From positions 1 through 40,715 of the forward strand of contig CACUVI010000005.1 of assembly GCA_902725215.1 (NCBI GenBank): a stretch of 40,715 nucleotides of DNA, read 5' to 3'. This stretch comes from Rhodospirillaceae bacterium LM-1. Its GTDB lineage: Bacteria; Pseudomonadota; Alphaproteobacteria; Rhodospirillales; WMHbin7. Below the pieces are notes generated by a model. The model saw only the letters and a list, made by a program, of their open reading frames with translations, made no database searches and was not told where the DNA came from. The position numbers and the translations under genes are program-made. Numbering within the stretch: position 1 is the first letter of the stretch; every line of letters begins with the position of its first letter. Below are positions 14,027 through 21,824 of the stretch, piece after piece.

Positions 14027-16474
14027 CTAGGCGGTTTCCTGGTAAAGAGCGGATTGTAACTCATGCACCGCACGTTCGAAATCCGGGCGGGTGCCGAAGG
14101 CTTTGATCAGTTGCATGGGGGTTCCCATGCGGTCGAAGGGCGGGATTTGCAAAACGCGGGGGTCGTCGAGATTGATAATACCCTCGTCCTGATATTTGGC
14201 CAGAAGGGCATCCAGCACGGCACGGGCCTGGGGGCCGTATTTGGTGAAGACATCGCGCTTCTTTACGTTATCGGCCCGTTCGCGCCGCGATAACGGTTTC
14301 CTGTCGAAGGCGACATGGCAGATCAGGTCGAAGGGGTCGAACTGCTTGCCCACTTCCTCGGCCAGGGGATCGAGCGACAGGCCCTCGGCCTCTAATTCCT
14401 CGATGATGGCGTGTTTGCGTTCTTCCGACTTCCAGCGCCGAAGAAACTCGTCCAGGCTGGTAAATCGAGAGCGCAGGGCCTTCTTGGTGTAATCGCGCAG
14501 GCTTTCGGTGACCAGTTTTCCGTTCTCGTCGAGATATTCCACCCGCTCGGCAATGATGATGGCCTTGACGCCATCGACATAGACCTTGCGCCTTGGCTCG
14601 CCGCCTGAGGGGTCTTCCGGGAAGCCATCGACAATGGTCTCTTCATCGCCGGGGGTTGGGGGGATGGGATCGTCCTGGTCATCAGGCGGCGGGACATCAT
14701 CGGGCGGCGAGACGGGATCATCGTCTCCTGGCTCGTAAATCAGCACAGGCTCGCCATCGAATTCCGGGTCGGCAAAGTGGCTGGAAGCGCCCCTGAAATC
14801 GATCAATGTGAAATAGAATTTCTTGGTGTCTTCATGCACGCGGGTGCCGCGCCCGACGATCTGTTTGAATTCGGTCATCGAGCCCACTTCGCGGTCCAGC
14901 ACGATCAGGCGGCAGGTTTGGGCATCGACCCCGGTGGACAACAGGCGCGAGGTAGTGACCAGGACAGGATATCTGGCTTCCGGGTCGATGAAGTTGCCAA
15001 GCTGGGCCTGGCCCTCGGCATCGTTGCCGGTTATGCGCATGACATAGCGGTGGTTCTCGCCCGCCAAATCTGCGTTCTCGTTGATCAGGGCCTGGCGCAT
15101 GCGGGCCGCATGTTCCTGATCGACGCAAAAGACGATGGTTTTCTGGAAGCGGTCGCCGCTTTCCTTCAGGAATTCCGTGATCTTCCTGGCCACCAGCTCG
15201 GTGCGGTCGTCCAGCACGATGGTGCGGTCGAAATCCTTGGTATTATAGATGCGGTCTTCGACCTCTTCCCCATCGCGGTCAAGCTGGCCTTTCTCGGGCC
15301 GGTAGCCCTCGACATCGCGGTCGATATGAACCTTGACCACCTTGTAAGGGGCCAGGAAGCCGTCGCGGATGCCCTGCTTTAAGGAATATGAGTAAACCGG
15401 GTCGCCGAAATAGTGGATGTTGGAAACGTATTTGGTTTCCTTGGGCGTGGCGGTCAGGCCGATTTGTGTCGCTGCCTTGAAATGCTCAAGGATCTCACGC
15501 CAGGCGGAATCTTCGGCGGCGCTGCCCCGATGACACTCGTCGATCACGATCAGGTCGAAGAAGCCGGGCGAGAATTCCTTGAACAGTTTCTGCCGTTCTT
15601 CCGGCCCCGTGATGGCCTGATAAAGGCCCAGATAGACCTCGTATGACTTGTTGATCTGGCGCTTGGTGTCGATGGCCGTGGCGACATCGGCAACCGTGCC
15701 ATCCGCCTTTTCAATCGTTTTGGAATTGCTGCTGAGCTTGGCCATAACCCCGCCGAAGGGACGGAAGTCGTTGACCATGGTCTGGTCGATCAGCACGTTG
15801 CGGTCGGCCAGGAACAGAATGCGCTTCTTGCGCCCCGCCTTCCACAGCCGCCAGATGATCTGAAAGGCCGTATAGGTTTTGCCGGTGCCGGTCGCCATGA
15901 CCAGCAGGATGCGGTCCTGGCCCTTGGAGATGGCCTCGATAGCCGCATTGATGGCGTTGATCTGGTAATAGCGGGGCGTCTTGCCGCTGCCGTCATCGTA
16001 GTAATCTTGCAAGACGGTCTGCTCGGCCTCGGGCGTCAGGCCCTTCCAGGCACGGTAACGCGCCCATAAATCATTGGGCGACGGGAAGGCATCCAGGCCT
16101 AAATTGGTCTCTTGCTGGGGGCTGGTTCCCGTGCGGTCGTGGAAGACGAAGCCGTCGCCGTTCGATGAGAAGACGAAGGGGATGTTGAGCGTTTCGGCGT
16201 AGCCAAGGCCCTGCTGCATGCCGTCGCCGACGCTGTGGTTGTTGTCCTTGGCCTCGATCAGGGCGATGGGGATGTTGGGCTTGTAATAGAGGATATAGTC
16301 GGCCCGTTTGGCCTGGCCCCGGCTGACCAGCTTGCCGCGCACGATGATGCGGCCCTTGGTGAAGGCAAATTCCTCGCGGATCTGCTGCGACATCTCGTCC
16401 CACCCCGCCTGACGAAGGGCAGGCGTGATGAACTTGGTGCAGATATCGCGCTCGCTTAGCTTCTTCTTGTCCAT
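14027..16474 (-). CDS. hsdR: Type I restriction endonuclease/translocase HsdR
   Basis: The 815-residue motor subunit cuts DNA after ATP-driven translocation when the target is unmethylated. The N-terminal nuclease domain has [20 protein letters not shown] (Asp and the E-x-K pair near residues 58-76). The superfamily-2 motor shows Walker A MATGTGKT near 195, DECH near 312, the TATP motif shortly after, and QIVGRGTR near 540. A Pro/Asp-rich linker lies near 590-620. Length is typical of the shorter HsdR group. ATG 16474 is preceded by a G-rich run. It heads the minus-strand operon, 145 bases downstream of the small HTH-like gene, so its promoter may be in that gap or further upstream. Confidence 0.96.
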   Translation of the reverse strand: MDKKKLSERDICTKFITPALRQAGWDEMSQQIREEFAFTKGRIIVRGKLVSRGQAKRADYILYYKPNIPIALIEAKDNNHSVGDGMQQGLGYAETLNIPFVFSSNGDGFVFHDRTGTSPQQETNLGLDAFPSPNDLWARYRAWKGLTPEAEQTVLQDYYDDGSGKTPRYYQINAINAAIEAISKGQDRILLVMATGTGKTYTAFQIIWRLWKAGRKKRILFLADRNVLIDQTMVNDFRPFGGVMAKLSSNSKTIEKADGTVADVATAIDTKRQINKSYEVYLGLYQAITGPEERQKLFKEFSPGFFDLIVIDECHRGSAAEDSAWREILEHFKAATQIGLTATPKETKYVSNIHYFGDPVYSYSLKQGIRDGFLAPYKVVKVHIDRDVEGYRPEKGQLDRDGEEVEDRIYNTKDFDRTIVLDDRTELVARKITEFLKESGDRFQKTIVFCVDQEHAARMRQALINENADLAGENHRYVMRITGNDAEGQAQLGNFIDPEARYPVLVTTSRLLSTGVDAQTCRLIVLDREVGSMTEFKQIVGRGTRVHEDTKKFYFTLIDFRGASSHFADPEFDGEPVLIYEPGDDDPVSPPDDVPPPDDQDDPIPPTPGDEETIVDGFPEDPSGGEPRRKVYVDGVKAIIIAERVEYLDENGKLVTESLRDYTKKALRSRFTSLDEFLRRWKSEERKHAIIEELEAEGLSLDPLAEEVGKQFDPFDLICHVAFDRKPLSRRERADNVKKRDVFTKYGPQARAVLDALLAKYQDEGIINLDDPRVLQIPPFDRMGTPMQLIKAFGTRPDFERAVHELQSALYQETA

Positions 16475-16619
16475 GGCCCCAATAGGAAGAACGGTCCCCT
16501 AGCGACACTTTTCGCACATGGGGCGCAAAGAATAAAGCCTGCTAATGACATTGGTTGCACCGGCTTTTGGCCTAACAGGCTGCGTTGGCTGGCTGCGTCT
16601 CCCCCTGTGATTGGCAATT

Positions 16620-16904
16620 TCAGTGCCGATCTTGCCCGATCTCGCTCGCATCAAAGGTCAGGTCGCTTTCTGGCCCAGTGATCTGCTCAAGTAACCGCGA
16701 GATGGCACTTGCCGCCCCGCCCCTTGGACAGTTCTGCGCGTAGAACCATTTCTTGACGGCAGGTGGCCCTGCTTTCAGATGCTCTGCCAGCCGACGTATC
16801 CGTTCCGCATCGCGGGCTTGCGGCGCAAGGCGGGCAGCAGCGGCCCGCACCGCCTCGGAAAAAGCCTCGATCTCTTGCCTACGGGCATCGCTTACAGGTT
16901 TCAT
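16620..16904 (-). CDS. Small putative HTH repressor
   Basis: The 94-residue protein is not in a family I can name. The middle part, ERIRRLAEHLKAGPPAVKKW, followed by FYAQNCPRGGAASAISRLLE, has the helix-turn-helix pattern of phage-type and XRE repressors. The N-terminus is Arg- and Ala-rich. It is divergent from the 17009 gene. The shared region holds two matching palindromes, each inside a promoter-like spacer, which fits an autoregulated repressor. It lies 145 bases upstream of hsdR and could play a controller role for the restriction operon, delaying restriction on entry into a new host (inference). Confidence 0.65.
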   Translation of the reverse strand: MKPVSDARRQEIEAFSEAVRAAAARLAPQARDAERIRRLAEHLKAGPPAVKKWFYAQNCPRGGAASAISRLLEQITGPESDLTFDASEIGQDRH

Positions 16905-16916
16905 GTGCCAAGGATA

Positions 16917-16931
16917 GGATAAACTCTATCC
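16917..16931. promoter_or_regulatory. Operator O1 in the minus-strand promoter
   Basis: GGATAAACTCTATCC differs by one base from the core of the palindrome at 16961-16981. On the minus strand it lies between TTGTCG and TATCCT, spaced by 18 bases, a plausible promoter for the 16904 gene. Binding here would block that promoter. Confidence 0.55.
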
Positions 16932-16955
16932 CGGCGACAAGCAGACGGAATCGGC

Positions 16956-16984
16956 TTGTTATAGGATAAACTTTATCCTATTAT
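16956..16984 (+). promoter_or_regulatory. Promoter for the 17009 gene with operator O2 in its spacer
   Basis: TTGTTA (16956-16961), a 17-base spacer and TATTAT (16979-16984) form a near-consensus sigma-70 promoter. A perfect palindrome, two 10-base arms (ATAGGATAAA and its complement) around one C, spans 16961-16981 and so fills the spacer. Centre-to-centre distance to O1 is 47 bases. A repressor bound here would occlude polymerase. Confidence 0.65.
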
Positions 16985-17008
16985 TGTGACAACATCGAAA
17001 GGCAAGTC

Positions 17009-17224
17009 ATGCTCGCCATCATCACCAACCCGTTTGAAGACCTCCTTGTCATCCACCCGGTGCGCCTTGCCACCTGCGACTTGGTGGAACGTGCCGGCGT
17101 CGTCGATCTGTGCGCCACCCGCGAGCGTATGATGGCCCGCGTGAAACTTTCCAAGGCCCTGCGGGAGAGCGGGGTGATCGATCCTGAGGACTTAAACCTC
17201 TACGAAGACGGGTGGTTAAATTGA
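17009..17224 (+). CDS. Small protein of unknown function
   Basis: The 71-residue product starts at ATG 17009 with AAAGG 6 bases upstream and a strong promoter at 16956-16984. Sequence: LVIHPVRLATCDLVERAGVV forms a beta-alpha unit, and the C-terminus is helical (RMMARVKLSKALRESGV) and acidic. No family recognised. It is divergent from the putative repressor and probably controlled by it. Its stop overlaps the start of a 32-codon frame (TGATG at 17222-17226). A toxin-antitoxin or control-gene pair is conceivable, but the sequence gives no direct support. Confidence 0.6.
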   Translation: MLAIITNPFEDLLVIHPVRLATCDLVERAGVVDLCATRERMMARVKLSKALRESGVIDPEDLNLYEDGWLN

Positions 17225-17322
17225 TGGCCGACGATTTCTTTGACAGGCTGAACAAAGTCAGAAAGCAGCGCGATTTATCGTGGGCGACGAAGATTGCATT
17301 GGCCTACGGCAGGCGAATATGA
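17224..17322 (+). CDS. Very short frame coupled to the 17009 gene, possibly a remnant
   Basis: A 32-codon frame starts within the TGATG overlap with the preceding stop. It begins MADDFFDRL, which resembles the start MSEDFFDQI of the 91-residue protein at 37810, then ends at TGA 17320-17322. It may be the truncated beginning of a gene whose rest was lost, since the following 700 bases have no convincing gene. Low certainty. Confidence 0.3.
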   Translation: MADDFFDRLNKVRKQRDLSWATKIALAYGRRI

Positions 17323-18053
17323 ATATGACCATCATATCGCTGATCGATACTCTGCAGATCGTCTTGACTGTCGAACGAATGCGGACGAAATATATCTTCG
17401 ACAGCAATAACAGCTGATAATGTTTCTTTAGCTCAGCATCTTTGTCGGCTTCAAAGATCAGGGGGGTGAAATAATGGCAAAAAGGGTCTCGTCCATTTGG
17501 ATATGTGCATTGCCTCGCGGCTAGTTATCGGAGATTAACCCCATTTTTTGCGCAATCTCTTTTCACGCCTGAACGCTCAAAAAACCCATGACGCCTGAAA
17601 TCAGCGCATTTCTGCGAAGCTTATGAAATTCCGCGCAACGGGGGGTGCGAGGGGGGCGGAGCCCCCCTTAGCTGCCCCGTCGTAAAGCCGAGAATGTGTA
17701 CACACGGGGGACCCTTGCTTATCTTCAAACTTGAAGAGTACGAAATTCGCCCAGAGCGCTTGGAAAAGCGCATAAATCGAACAAAAAGTCTAGGTGAAAA
17801 ATGACCTCGCTGATGCGACAAACCGGCAAAACGCGAAACCATACCTGAACGAATATTCGCGCGTTCTGGCGTTTCGGGACGAATTTGGTGCCATCGATTC
17901 CGAAACGTGTCGAGGTGAGGCCGAGAGCAAAATAGGTATTATTCGAGCCATGAGTCGGAATCACAAAAAGCAACAGCTTCGGGCCAAAATGCGCAAAATA
18001 AATTTATTGTTGCGCCTTTCCAGAGGCGCCAAAACGGGCAGTATTTCATAATT
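17323..18053. other. Gene-poor stretch, no supported gene
   Basis: Only short frames occur here, on both strands, with no ribosome site or recognisable motif. Visible structures are a 10-base palindrome TGTGTACACA (17695-17704) and the GC hairpin at 17651-17667. The stretch lies between the restriction region and the caspase cluster and ends at a copied piece of the DnaB gene, so it looks like a junction with decayed sequence. Confidence 0.5.
17651..17667. repeat. GC-rich hairpin, REP-like
   Basis: GGGGGGC-gga-GCCCCCC is a perfect 7-bp stem with a 3-base loop, inside a G-rich context. It resembles short intergenic palindromes frequent in alphaproteobacterial genomes. A similar GC hairpin lies at 23629-23653. 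It has no T-tract. Confidence 0.4.
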
Positions 18054-18198
18054 ATAAACTTTTTGATTCTGGTGGCATCATTTCTGATGCACGTGAATAC
18101 GCCAAGCTGGTTTGCGATCTTTACCTTCGCCGTAAGCTAATTGAATTTTGCAACAAAACGCTCCGAGAAGCATTTTCTGTTGGCCTGTCAGTGTCTGC
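18054..18198 (+). pseudogene. Copied fragment of the DnaB-type gene
   Basis: These 145 bases match 38930-39074 inside the DnaB-type gene without gaps and with about four mismatches (one near 18091, three near 18110-18114). They encode the same stretch (SGGIISDAREYAKL, then DLYLRRKLIEFCNKTL) but are cut off on both sides from any open helicase frame. The copy is in the same orientation as the full gene, giving a direct repeat 20,876 bases apart that encloses the caspase cluster. It lies 57 bases past the 3' end of the anti-sigma-like gene (convergent). Confidence 0.9.
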
Positions 18199-18255
18199 TC
18201 TCCATTCCACATTGAGGGTCTTCCTTCACAATTCCGCTCCGAAGTTAGCCACAGC

Positions 18256-19182
18256 TTATCGCCTGAGCACCGGAGCGACGTCTGGTTTTTCTGGCAACTG
18301 AATAGGTTTCCCCGTACCCCGTAATGGCCCTGGAACGCGTTCCTCCGAAGCGGCGGGAAGCGTCGTGGGTTTTCCGGGGTCTTTAGCGCAGGGATCTGCT
18401 TTTTGGACAACTGCATCCTTGGGGGCTAGTTCCCCACCTTGCCGCGGTGTTTTAGGCTGGGCGCAGTCGGCTTTTTCCCCACCAGCCTTGGCTGCGGGTG
18501 CCGGGGCTGTTTCGCTGGAACCAACGGGAACAATATCACCCTGTTGAGGGGGCTTCTTTTCGCCTGCAACGTCCGTCGGCGATGAACCGGGCAACTTGGT
18601 AGGTGGCGTGCGAACAATCTCGGTGGTTGGTTGAGAGGAAGGGCCGGATGGGGATGTCTTGGCCACCGGGGCGGAGTTGCTACCGGAGTTCTGGAGATGG
18701 CCAAAGATGAAGACCGCAATGACAATGGCAGCCGCAATTGCCGCGAACGACCCCGACAACCACCACGCAAAGCGGGACTTTGGGCTGACGCCCTTGGACG
18801 CCGAAGGAACTGTCTGCGGCAACCGAGAGCCAGCCGTCAAAATCAGCTTCTCCGGGGGCGCTTCGCTGTGATTCTGGACAGCGTCCAGGAATGCCAACGC
18901 CGCCTCAGCTTCGCCAAAGGCCGCTGGTGAATGGGCCAATTTAGCATGAATGGCCTTCATTTCCTCATCGCCCAAGCCCCCATCCAGGTAGGCTGCCAAT
19001 ACAGCCACGGACTCGTCTGGATTATCGGCAAACTCGGCATGACCACCTTCAGCCTTGTCAAGCTCGGCAGAAATGTCAGCCCGCCCCGACGCCTGGCCGA
19101 CAGCGTGTTTAGGGGCGGCGGCCTTGCTGTCCTCAAGGCCGAACAATCGCTCAAACAGGGCATGAAGGTCGTTAACAGTCAC
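18256..19182 (-). CDS. Anti-sigma-like single-pass membrane protein
   Basis: The 308-residue product probably anchors and inhibits the adjacent sigma factor. The N-terminal cytoplasmic part has VLAAYLDGGLGDEEMKAIHA followed by KLAHSPAAFGEAEAALAFL (residues about 60-100). This is the helical pattern of anti-sigma domains (YLDGxL...E...hL...P), but without the Cys/His zinc ligands. A membrane helix follows at about 140-162, and a long Pro/Ser/Lys-rich C-terminal part lies outside. Its start is GTG 19182 with AAGGAG 10 bases upstream. It follows the sigma gene by 25 bases, the usual sigma/anti-sigma order, and a copy of the cluster promoter motif lies at 19208-19233. Confidence 0.7.
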   Translation of the reverse strand: MTVNDLHALFERLFGLEDSKAAAPKHAVGQASGRADISAELDKAEGGHAEFADNPDESVAVLAAYLDGGLGDEEMKAIHAKLAHSPAAFGEAEAALAFLDAVQNHSEAPPEKLILTAGSRLPQTVPSASKGVSPKSRFAWWLSGSFAAIAAAIVIAVFIFGHLQNSGSNSAPVAKTSPSGPSSQPTTEIVRTPPTKLPGSSPTDVAGEKKPPQQGDIVPVGSSETAPAPAAKAGGEKADCAQPKTPRQGGELAPKDAVVQKADPCAKDPGKPTTLPAASEERVPGPLRGTGKPIQLPEKPDVAPVLRR

Positions 19183-19207
19183 TCGGTGTTTTCTCCTTGA
19201 CTATCCA

Positions 19208-19233
19208 TTAGACGGACGCCAACCAGTCTCTGA
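19208..19233 (-). promoter_or_regulatory. Cluster promoter motif, copy 1 (before anti-sigma gene)
   Basis: On the minus strand CCGTCTAA occupies 19215-19208, overlapping the sigma gene stop and ending 25 bases before the anti-sigma start. The -35-like part (TCAGAGA) matches the other copies less well. It may be an internal promoter, or partly chance since it lies in coding sequence. Confidence 0.4.
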
Positions 19234-20302
19234 CAGCAGAATGTCCCTCAAGTTTTTCCCGAAGCTGCCCCATCACCCGCTGTTTCAGCTTATAGACCTC
19301 TTCAACAGGCCGCTGCATCATACGGGCCACGTCGCGGGCTGGCATCTGCCCTTCTCCGCTCAGGGCTATCCTGACATAGAGGCGTTCGGCCTCCGAAAGC
19401 GTTTCGGTCGTCTCACGCAGCACCGTGGCGGCAATCGACAAAAGCTTCTCAGCCTCCTTGGACAGGAAAGCTTGCTCGGGGGACGGATGCTCCTCGCTAC
19501 CGGCGGGCATTTCCTCGCATTCCGACAGCGAAATCGTCTGCGCCCGGCTGCCCGAGGCCGGGTCAAAGCCGGGCGGCAGGGCCTTCCTAACCCGCTCCAG
19601 CGCCTCATTGACTTCGGCCATGGCCGGGCGCGGGTTGAAATCCCGTCCGACCGCGGCAAGCAAAGCCTCGGACGATAAGGAAACCTTGTCCCAGTAAACA
19701 TAGCGGAAGATTGCCTGATCCAAAGAGCCAAGACGCAGGATGGCTGTCGGCAAACGGCGGCGTGAGCTTGTGCGGCGGATGAAATCGATCAGCAGGCGGT
19801 CAACCATTTGCACCACAAAGCCGGTGAAGCTGCCCATCCCGCTATAGGCCTTCAGGCGACGGAAGTTGTCGGTGACAAGGGCTAGGCAGATTTCCTGATA
19901 GGCATCCTGCCGCCTGTCTTCATGATCGCCGCCTGGCAACCTGCGCGCCAAGATTCTGCGAATGTCCGCCTCAAAGAAGCGCTCGAAGGCGGACCACCCT
20001 TTCCCTGTTGCATCGGTTTGGAAGAACTGCAACAGCCGCGCGGCCAGAACATCCCGGGCGATCAGGACAACAAAGGTCTCAATCCGGCTGGAGCCATTAT
20101 AGGGCCTTAAACGCCTGAACCCATCGGCACAGAGCGCTTCCTCCACCGCGATGAAGGCTGATTGGGATTCCTCCTCATCCTGCGTCAGCAACCGGCAGGC
20201 CGACCAAACAGGTTTTGCGACGCGGCGCAACAGGCGCTCCAAGGCTTGGCGATCACCTGCCAGCACCGCCCGGACAAGGGTCAAGTCTTCTGGAAACTTC
20301 AT
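19208..20302 (-). CDS. Sigma-70-family (ECF-like) factor with two region-2 modules
   Basis: The 364-residue protein is long for an ECF factor (usually 160-220). Residues about 8-95 resemble region 2 (LVRAVLAGDRQALERLLRRV, then SSRIETFVVLIARDVLAARL). Residues about 100-180 repeat the pattern in a more typical form (FERFFEADIRRILARRL, DAYQEICLALV, GSFTGFVVQMVDRLLIDFIRR). After a linker, residues about 300-355 form region 4 (LSEAERLYVRIALSGEG, VARMMQRPVEEVYKLKQRV). Such a factor directs RNA polymerase to specific promoters, and here it is released by an anti-sigma partner encoded next. ATG 20302 has no strong ribosome site. An inverted repeat and a TGAAC/CGTCAA pair lie upstream. Confidence 0.8.
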   Translation of the reverse strand: MKFPEDLTLVRAVLAGDRQALERLLRRVAKPVWSACRLLTQDEEESQSAFIAVEEALCADGFRRLRPYNGSSRIETFVVLIARDVLAARLLQFFQTDATGKGWSAFERFFEADIRRILARRLPGGDHEDRRQDAYQEICLALVTDNFRRLKAYSGMGSFTGFVVQMVDRLLIDFIRRTSSRRRLPTAILRLGSLDQAIFRYVYWDKVSLSSEALLAAVGRDFNPRPAMAEVNEALERVRKALPPGFDPASGSRAQTISLSECEEMPAGSEEHPSPEQAFLSKEAEKLLSIAATVLRETTETLSEAERLYVRIALSGEGQMPARDVARMMQRPVEEVYKLKQRVMGQLREKLEGHSAVRDWLASV

Positions 20303-20322
20303 TGTACGAGATTACCCAGTAC

Positions 20323-20366
20323 CCCCAATTGACGCGTAGAAGCCTATCGCAGTTCAGCAATTGGGG
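20323..20366. promoter_or_regulatory. Inverted repeat upstream of the sigma gene
   Basis: CCCCAATTG (20323-20331) and CAATTGGGG (20358-20366) are perfect 9-base arms 26 bases apart, 21 bases before the sigma start. Between them the minus strand carries TGAAC, then 17 bases, then CGTCAA, an ECF-type promoter arrangement. It could be an operator pair flanking the sigma promoter. Confidence 0.45.
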
Positions 20367-20390
20367 ATAGGGGGATATGGGAGAGGTCGG

Positions 20391-20846
20391 CTAGGGGAGG
20401 TTCTCATTCATTCTGAGTTTGGCCGCTACGTAGCTGCGGCCCTCCATGCACAGACGATATGTTTTATCAGATTCATAAATATTAGCGCCAAGACCAGCCA
20501 GGAAGCCAGCCCCTGCACCAGCGGCGGCGCCTATCCAAGCCCATTCTCCGGCCTCCCCGTGGTATGCACCTGTCGTGGCGCCTTCGGTAGCCCCAAGAAA
20601 GGCCCCGACAAACATCAGGCCTATAGGGTTTTTGTCGGCGGGTATTTTCCTGTTCGACTGGTCAAAGCATTCACGGCGGTCATTTTCAAATTGGGCCTTG
20701 GCCTCGGGCGTATCGTCTCGCGGCATGAAGGAGGTGCAGGCGGAAAGCAGACAGAACAAAGCTGTGGCCAGTCCGAAGGTCGATAATAAACCTTCAGAAT
20801 TCTTTGAATCTGGCGTCTCGCCGTATCGTATCAAAAAAAGGCCCAT
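20391..20846 (-). CDS. Glycine-zipper lipoprotein
   Basis: The 151-residue product starts at ATG 20846, with AAGGAG 5 bases upstream; earlier in-frame ATGs lack a site. A signal sequence (GLATALFCLLSAC) ends in a lipobox, so the Cys would be lipidated and the protein held in the envelope. The middle part GAFLGATEGATTGAYHG and GAAAGAGAGFLAGLGANIY is a glycine-zipper pattern, found in proteins that insert in or pack against membranes. It is probably driven by the promoter motif at 20930-20956. Position directly upstream of the sigma gene suggests membership in the same regulon; function unknown. Confidence 0.75.
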   Translation of the reverse strand: MGLFLIRYGETPDSKNSEGLLSTFGLATALFCLLSACTSFMPRDDTPEAKAQFENDRRECFDQSNRKIPADKNPIGLMFVGAFLGATEGATTGAYHGEAGEWAWIGAAAGAGAGFLAGLGANIYESDKTYRLCMEGRSYVAAKLRMNENLP

Positions 20847-20929
20847 AGCACTCCTTATTTCATTAAGATGTCCCGATGCACTGAGGCGCACGCACATCAG
20901 CGATACCGCAGCTTCTAACCGTTAATATC

Positions 20930-20956
20930 TTAAACGGACAACGAAGCGGTTTACGA
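20930..20956 (-). promoter_or_regulatory. Cluster promoter motif, copy 2 (before glycine-zipper lipoprotein)
   Basis: The minus strand reads TAAACCGCTTC, five bases, then CCGTTTAA, one base off the CCGTCTAA seen elsewhere and with the same TTC-N5 spacing. It lies 83 bases before the lipoprotein start, in the correct orientation. Confidence 0.55.
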
Positions 20957-20972
20957 TTACACCCCCGAAAAC

Positions 20973-21659
20973 TTACTTCTCATTTTTGGAAGTTGAAGGC
21001 GCGGAGGCCTTATCAGAAAATTGGTAAAACTCTTGGCCAAAGGAATTTTCTTTTCCCAAAAGTTTGTCGCGAAAAGGCAGTCTTTTTTTCAAAGTCTGGC
21101 CTTCAGCTGTGTCAGAGAATTGAGTAAGCAAGCTTATGGACATGCTTCCATGCATGATAAATCCAGGGTCGGCTTGCCCAGTTTCAGAAACATTAATCCA
21201 GCATTCCCCCTTCTTTGGCTCAACGACTGAGATGACTGTCAGTACATATGCTCCTGGCGAAAGTGTCTTCACTAGTTGGCACGTAGAGCGTGGGCAAGAG
21301 CGAACGGCTATTTGTGAAGCGCCTTCTACGGAAACCATATCCCCAGGTACAACAAGTTTTACTTCCTCACAGCTTTTCAAAAACTTTTCTTCAACAAATT
21401 TGGCTCCTCTGGAAACAAAGTATGGATATGGCCCAGGCGAAGCGTTATCTGGGCCTTCAAATTTTGGATAATTATCAGTGTGAGGAGCTGAATGAGGCAG
21501 AGGAGTGTATGGCTTGTCTGGAAGATGAGGTTTATGTGTAAGCAGTGCCTCTAGCGCCTCCTTGATAACTTTCATTAAAGTTGCTTCAGCTGAGTTGGAA
21601 AAAAATAGGATTCCAAACGCCACAACAAAAAGAGCAAATAATTTATTCCCAGCTTTCAT
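20973..21659 (-). CDS. Exported protein with SH3-like domain
   Basis: The 228-residue product has a signal peptide (KLFALFVVAFGILFFSNSAEA). It is followed by a Pro/His-rich segment (residues about 40-80). An SH3-like domain covers about residues 105-175: IAVRSCPRSTCQLVKTLSPG, AYVLTVISV, WINVSETG. Bacterial SH3 domains of this pattern (VRSxPxxxxxVVxTLxxGxxV) bind peptidoglycan or proteins in the periplasm; paired Cys may form a disulfide. The C-terminus is charged. It lies between the first caspase gene and the glycine-zipper lipoprotein, all on the minus strand, with a promoter motif 111 bases upstream. Confidence 0.75.
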   Translation of the reverse strand: MKAGNKLFALFVVAFGILFFSNSAEATLMKVIKEALEALLTHKPHLPDKPYTPLPHSAPHTDNYPKFEGPDNASPGPYPYFVSRGAKFVEEKFLKSCEEVKLVVPGDMVSVEGASQIAVRSCPRSTCQLVKTLSPGAYVLTVISVVEPKKGECWINVSETGQADPGFIMHGSMSISLLTQFSDTAEGQTLKKRLPFRDKLLGKENSFGQEFYQFSDKASAPSTSKNEK

Positions 21660-21769
21660 GGGGTGTCTCCCGGAACCGAAGATGACGCATTAGAAGATTT
21701 TTTCGCAACAGAACGAGCCAGACATACCCACATTGTGCTCCCCTTTCGAGATCGTCTTTAACTCATACG

Positions 21770-21795
21770 TTAGACGGTCAAAGAAGTGTTTTTGA
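21770..21795 (-). promoter_or_regulatory. Cluster promoter motif, copy 3 (before SH3-like gene)
   Basis: The minus strand reads TCAAAAAC, two bases, TTC, five bases, CCGTCTAA, an exact fit to the cluster pattern. It lies in the gap between the caspase-SEL1 gene and the SH3-like gene, 110 bases before the latter. Confidence 0.65.
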
Positions 21796-21824
21796 TGATT
21801 ATCAAGAGAGCATGTGCAGTACGA

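Noticed and set aside
14777-15382. Plus-strand frame of 201 codons antisense to hsdR
   Set aside because: Same reason: a by-product of codon bias opposite the HsdR motor domain.
17725-18051. Opposed short frames (82 codons minus, 85 codons plus)
   Set aside because: No ribosome site, no motif and mutual overlap; the stretch looks decayed.
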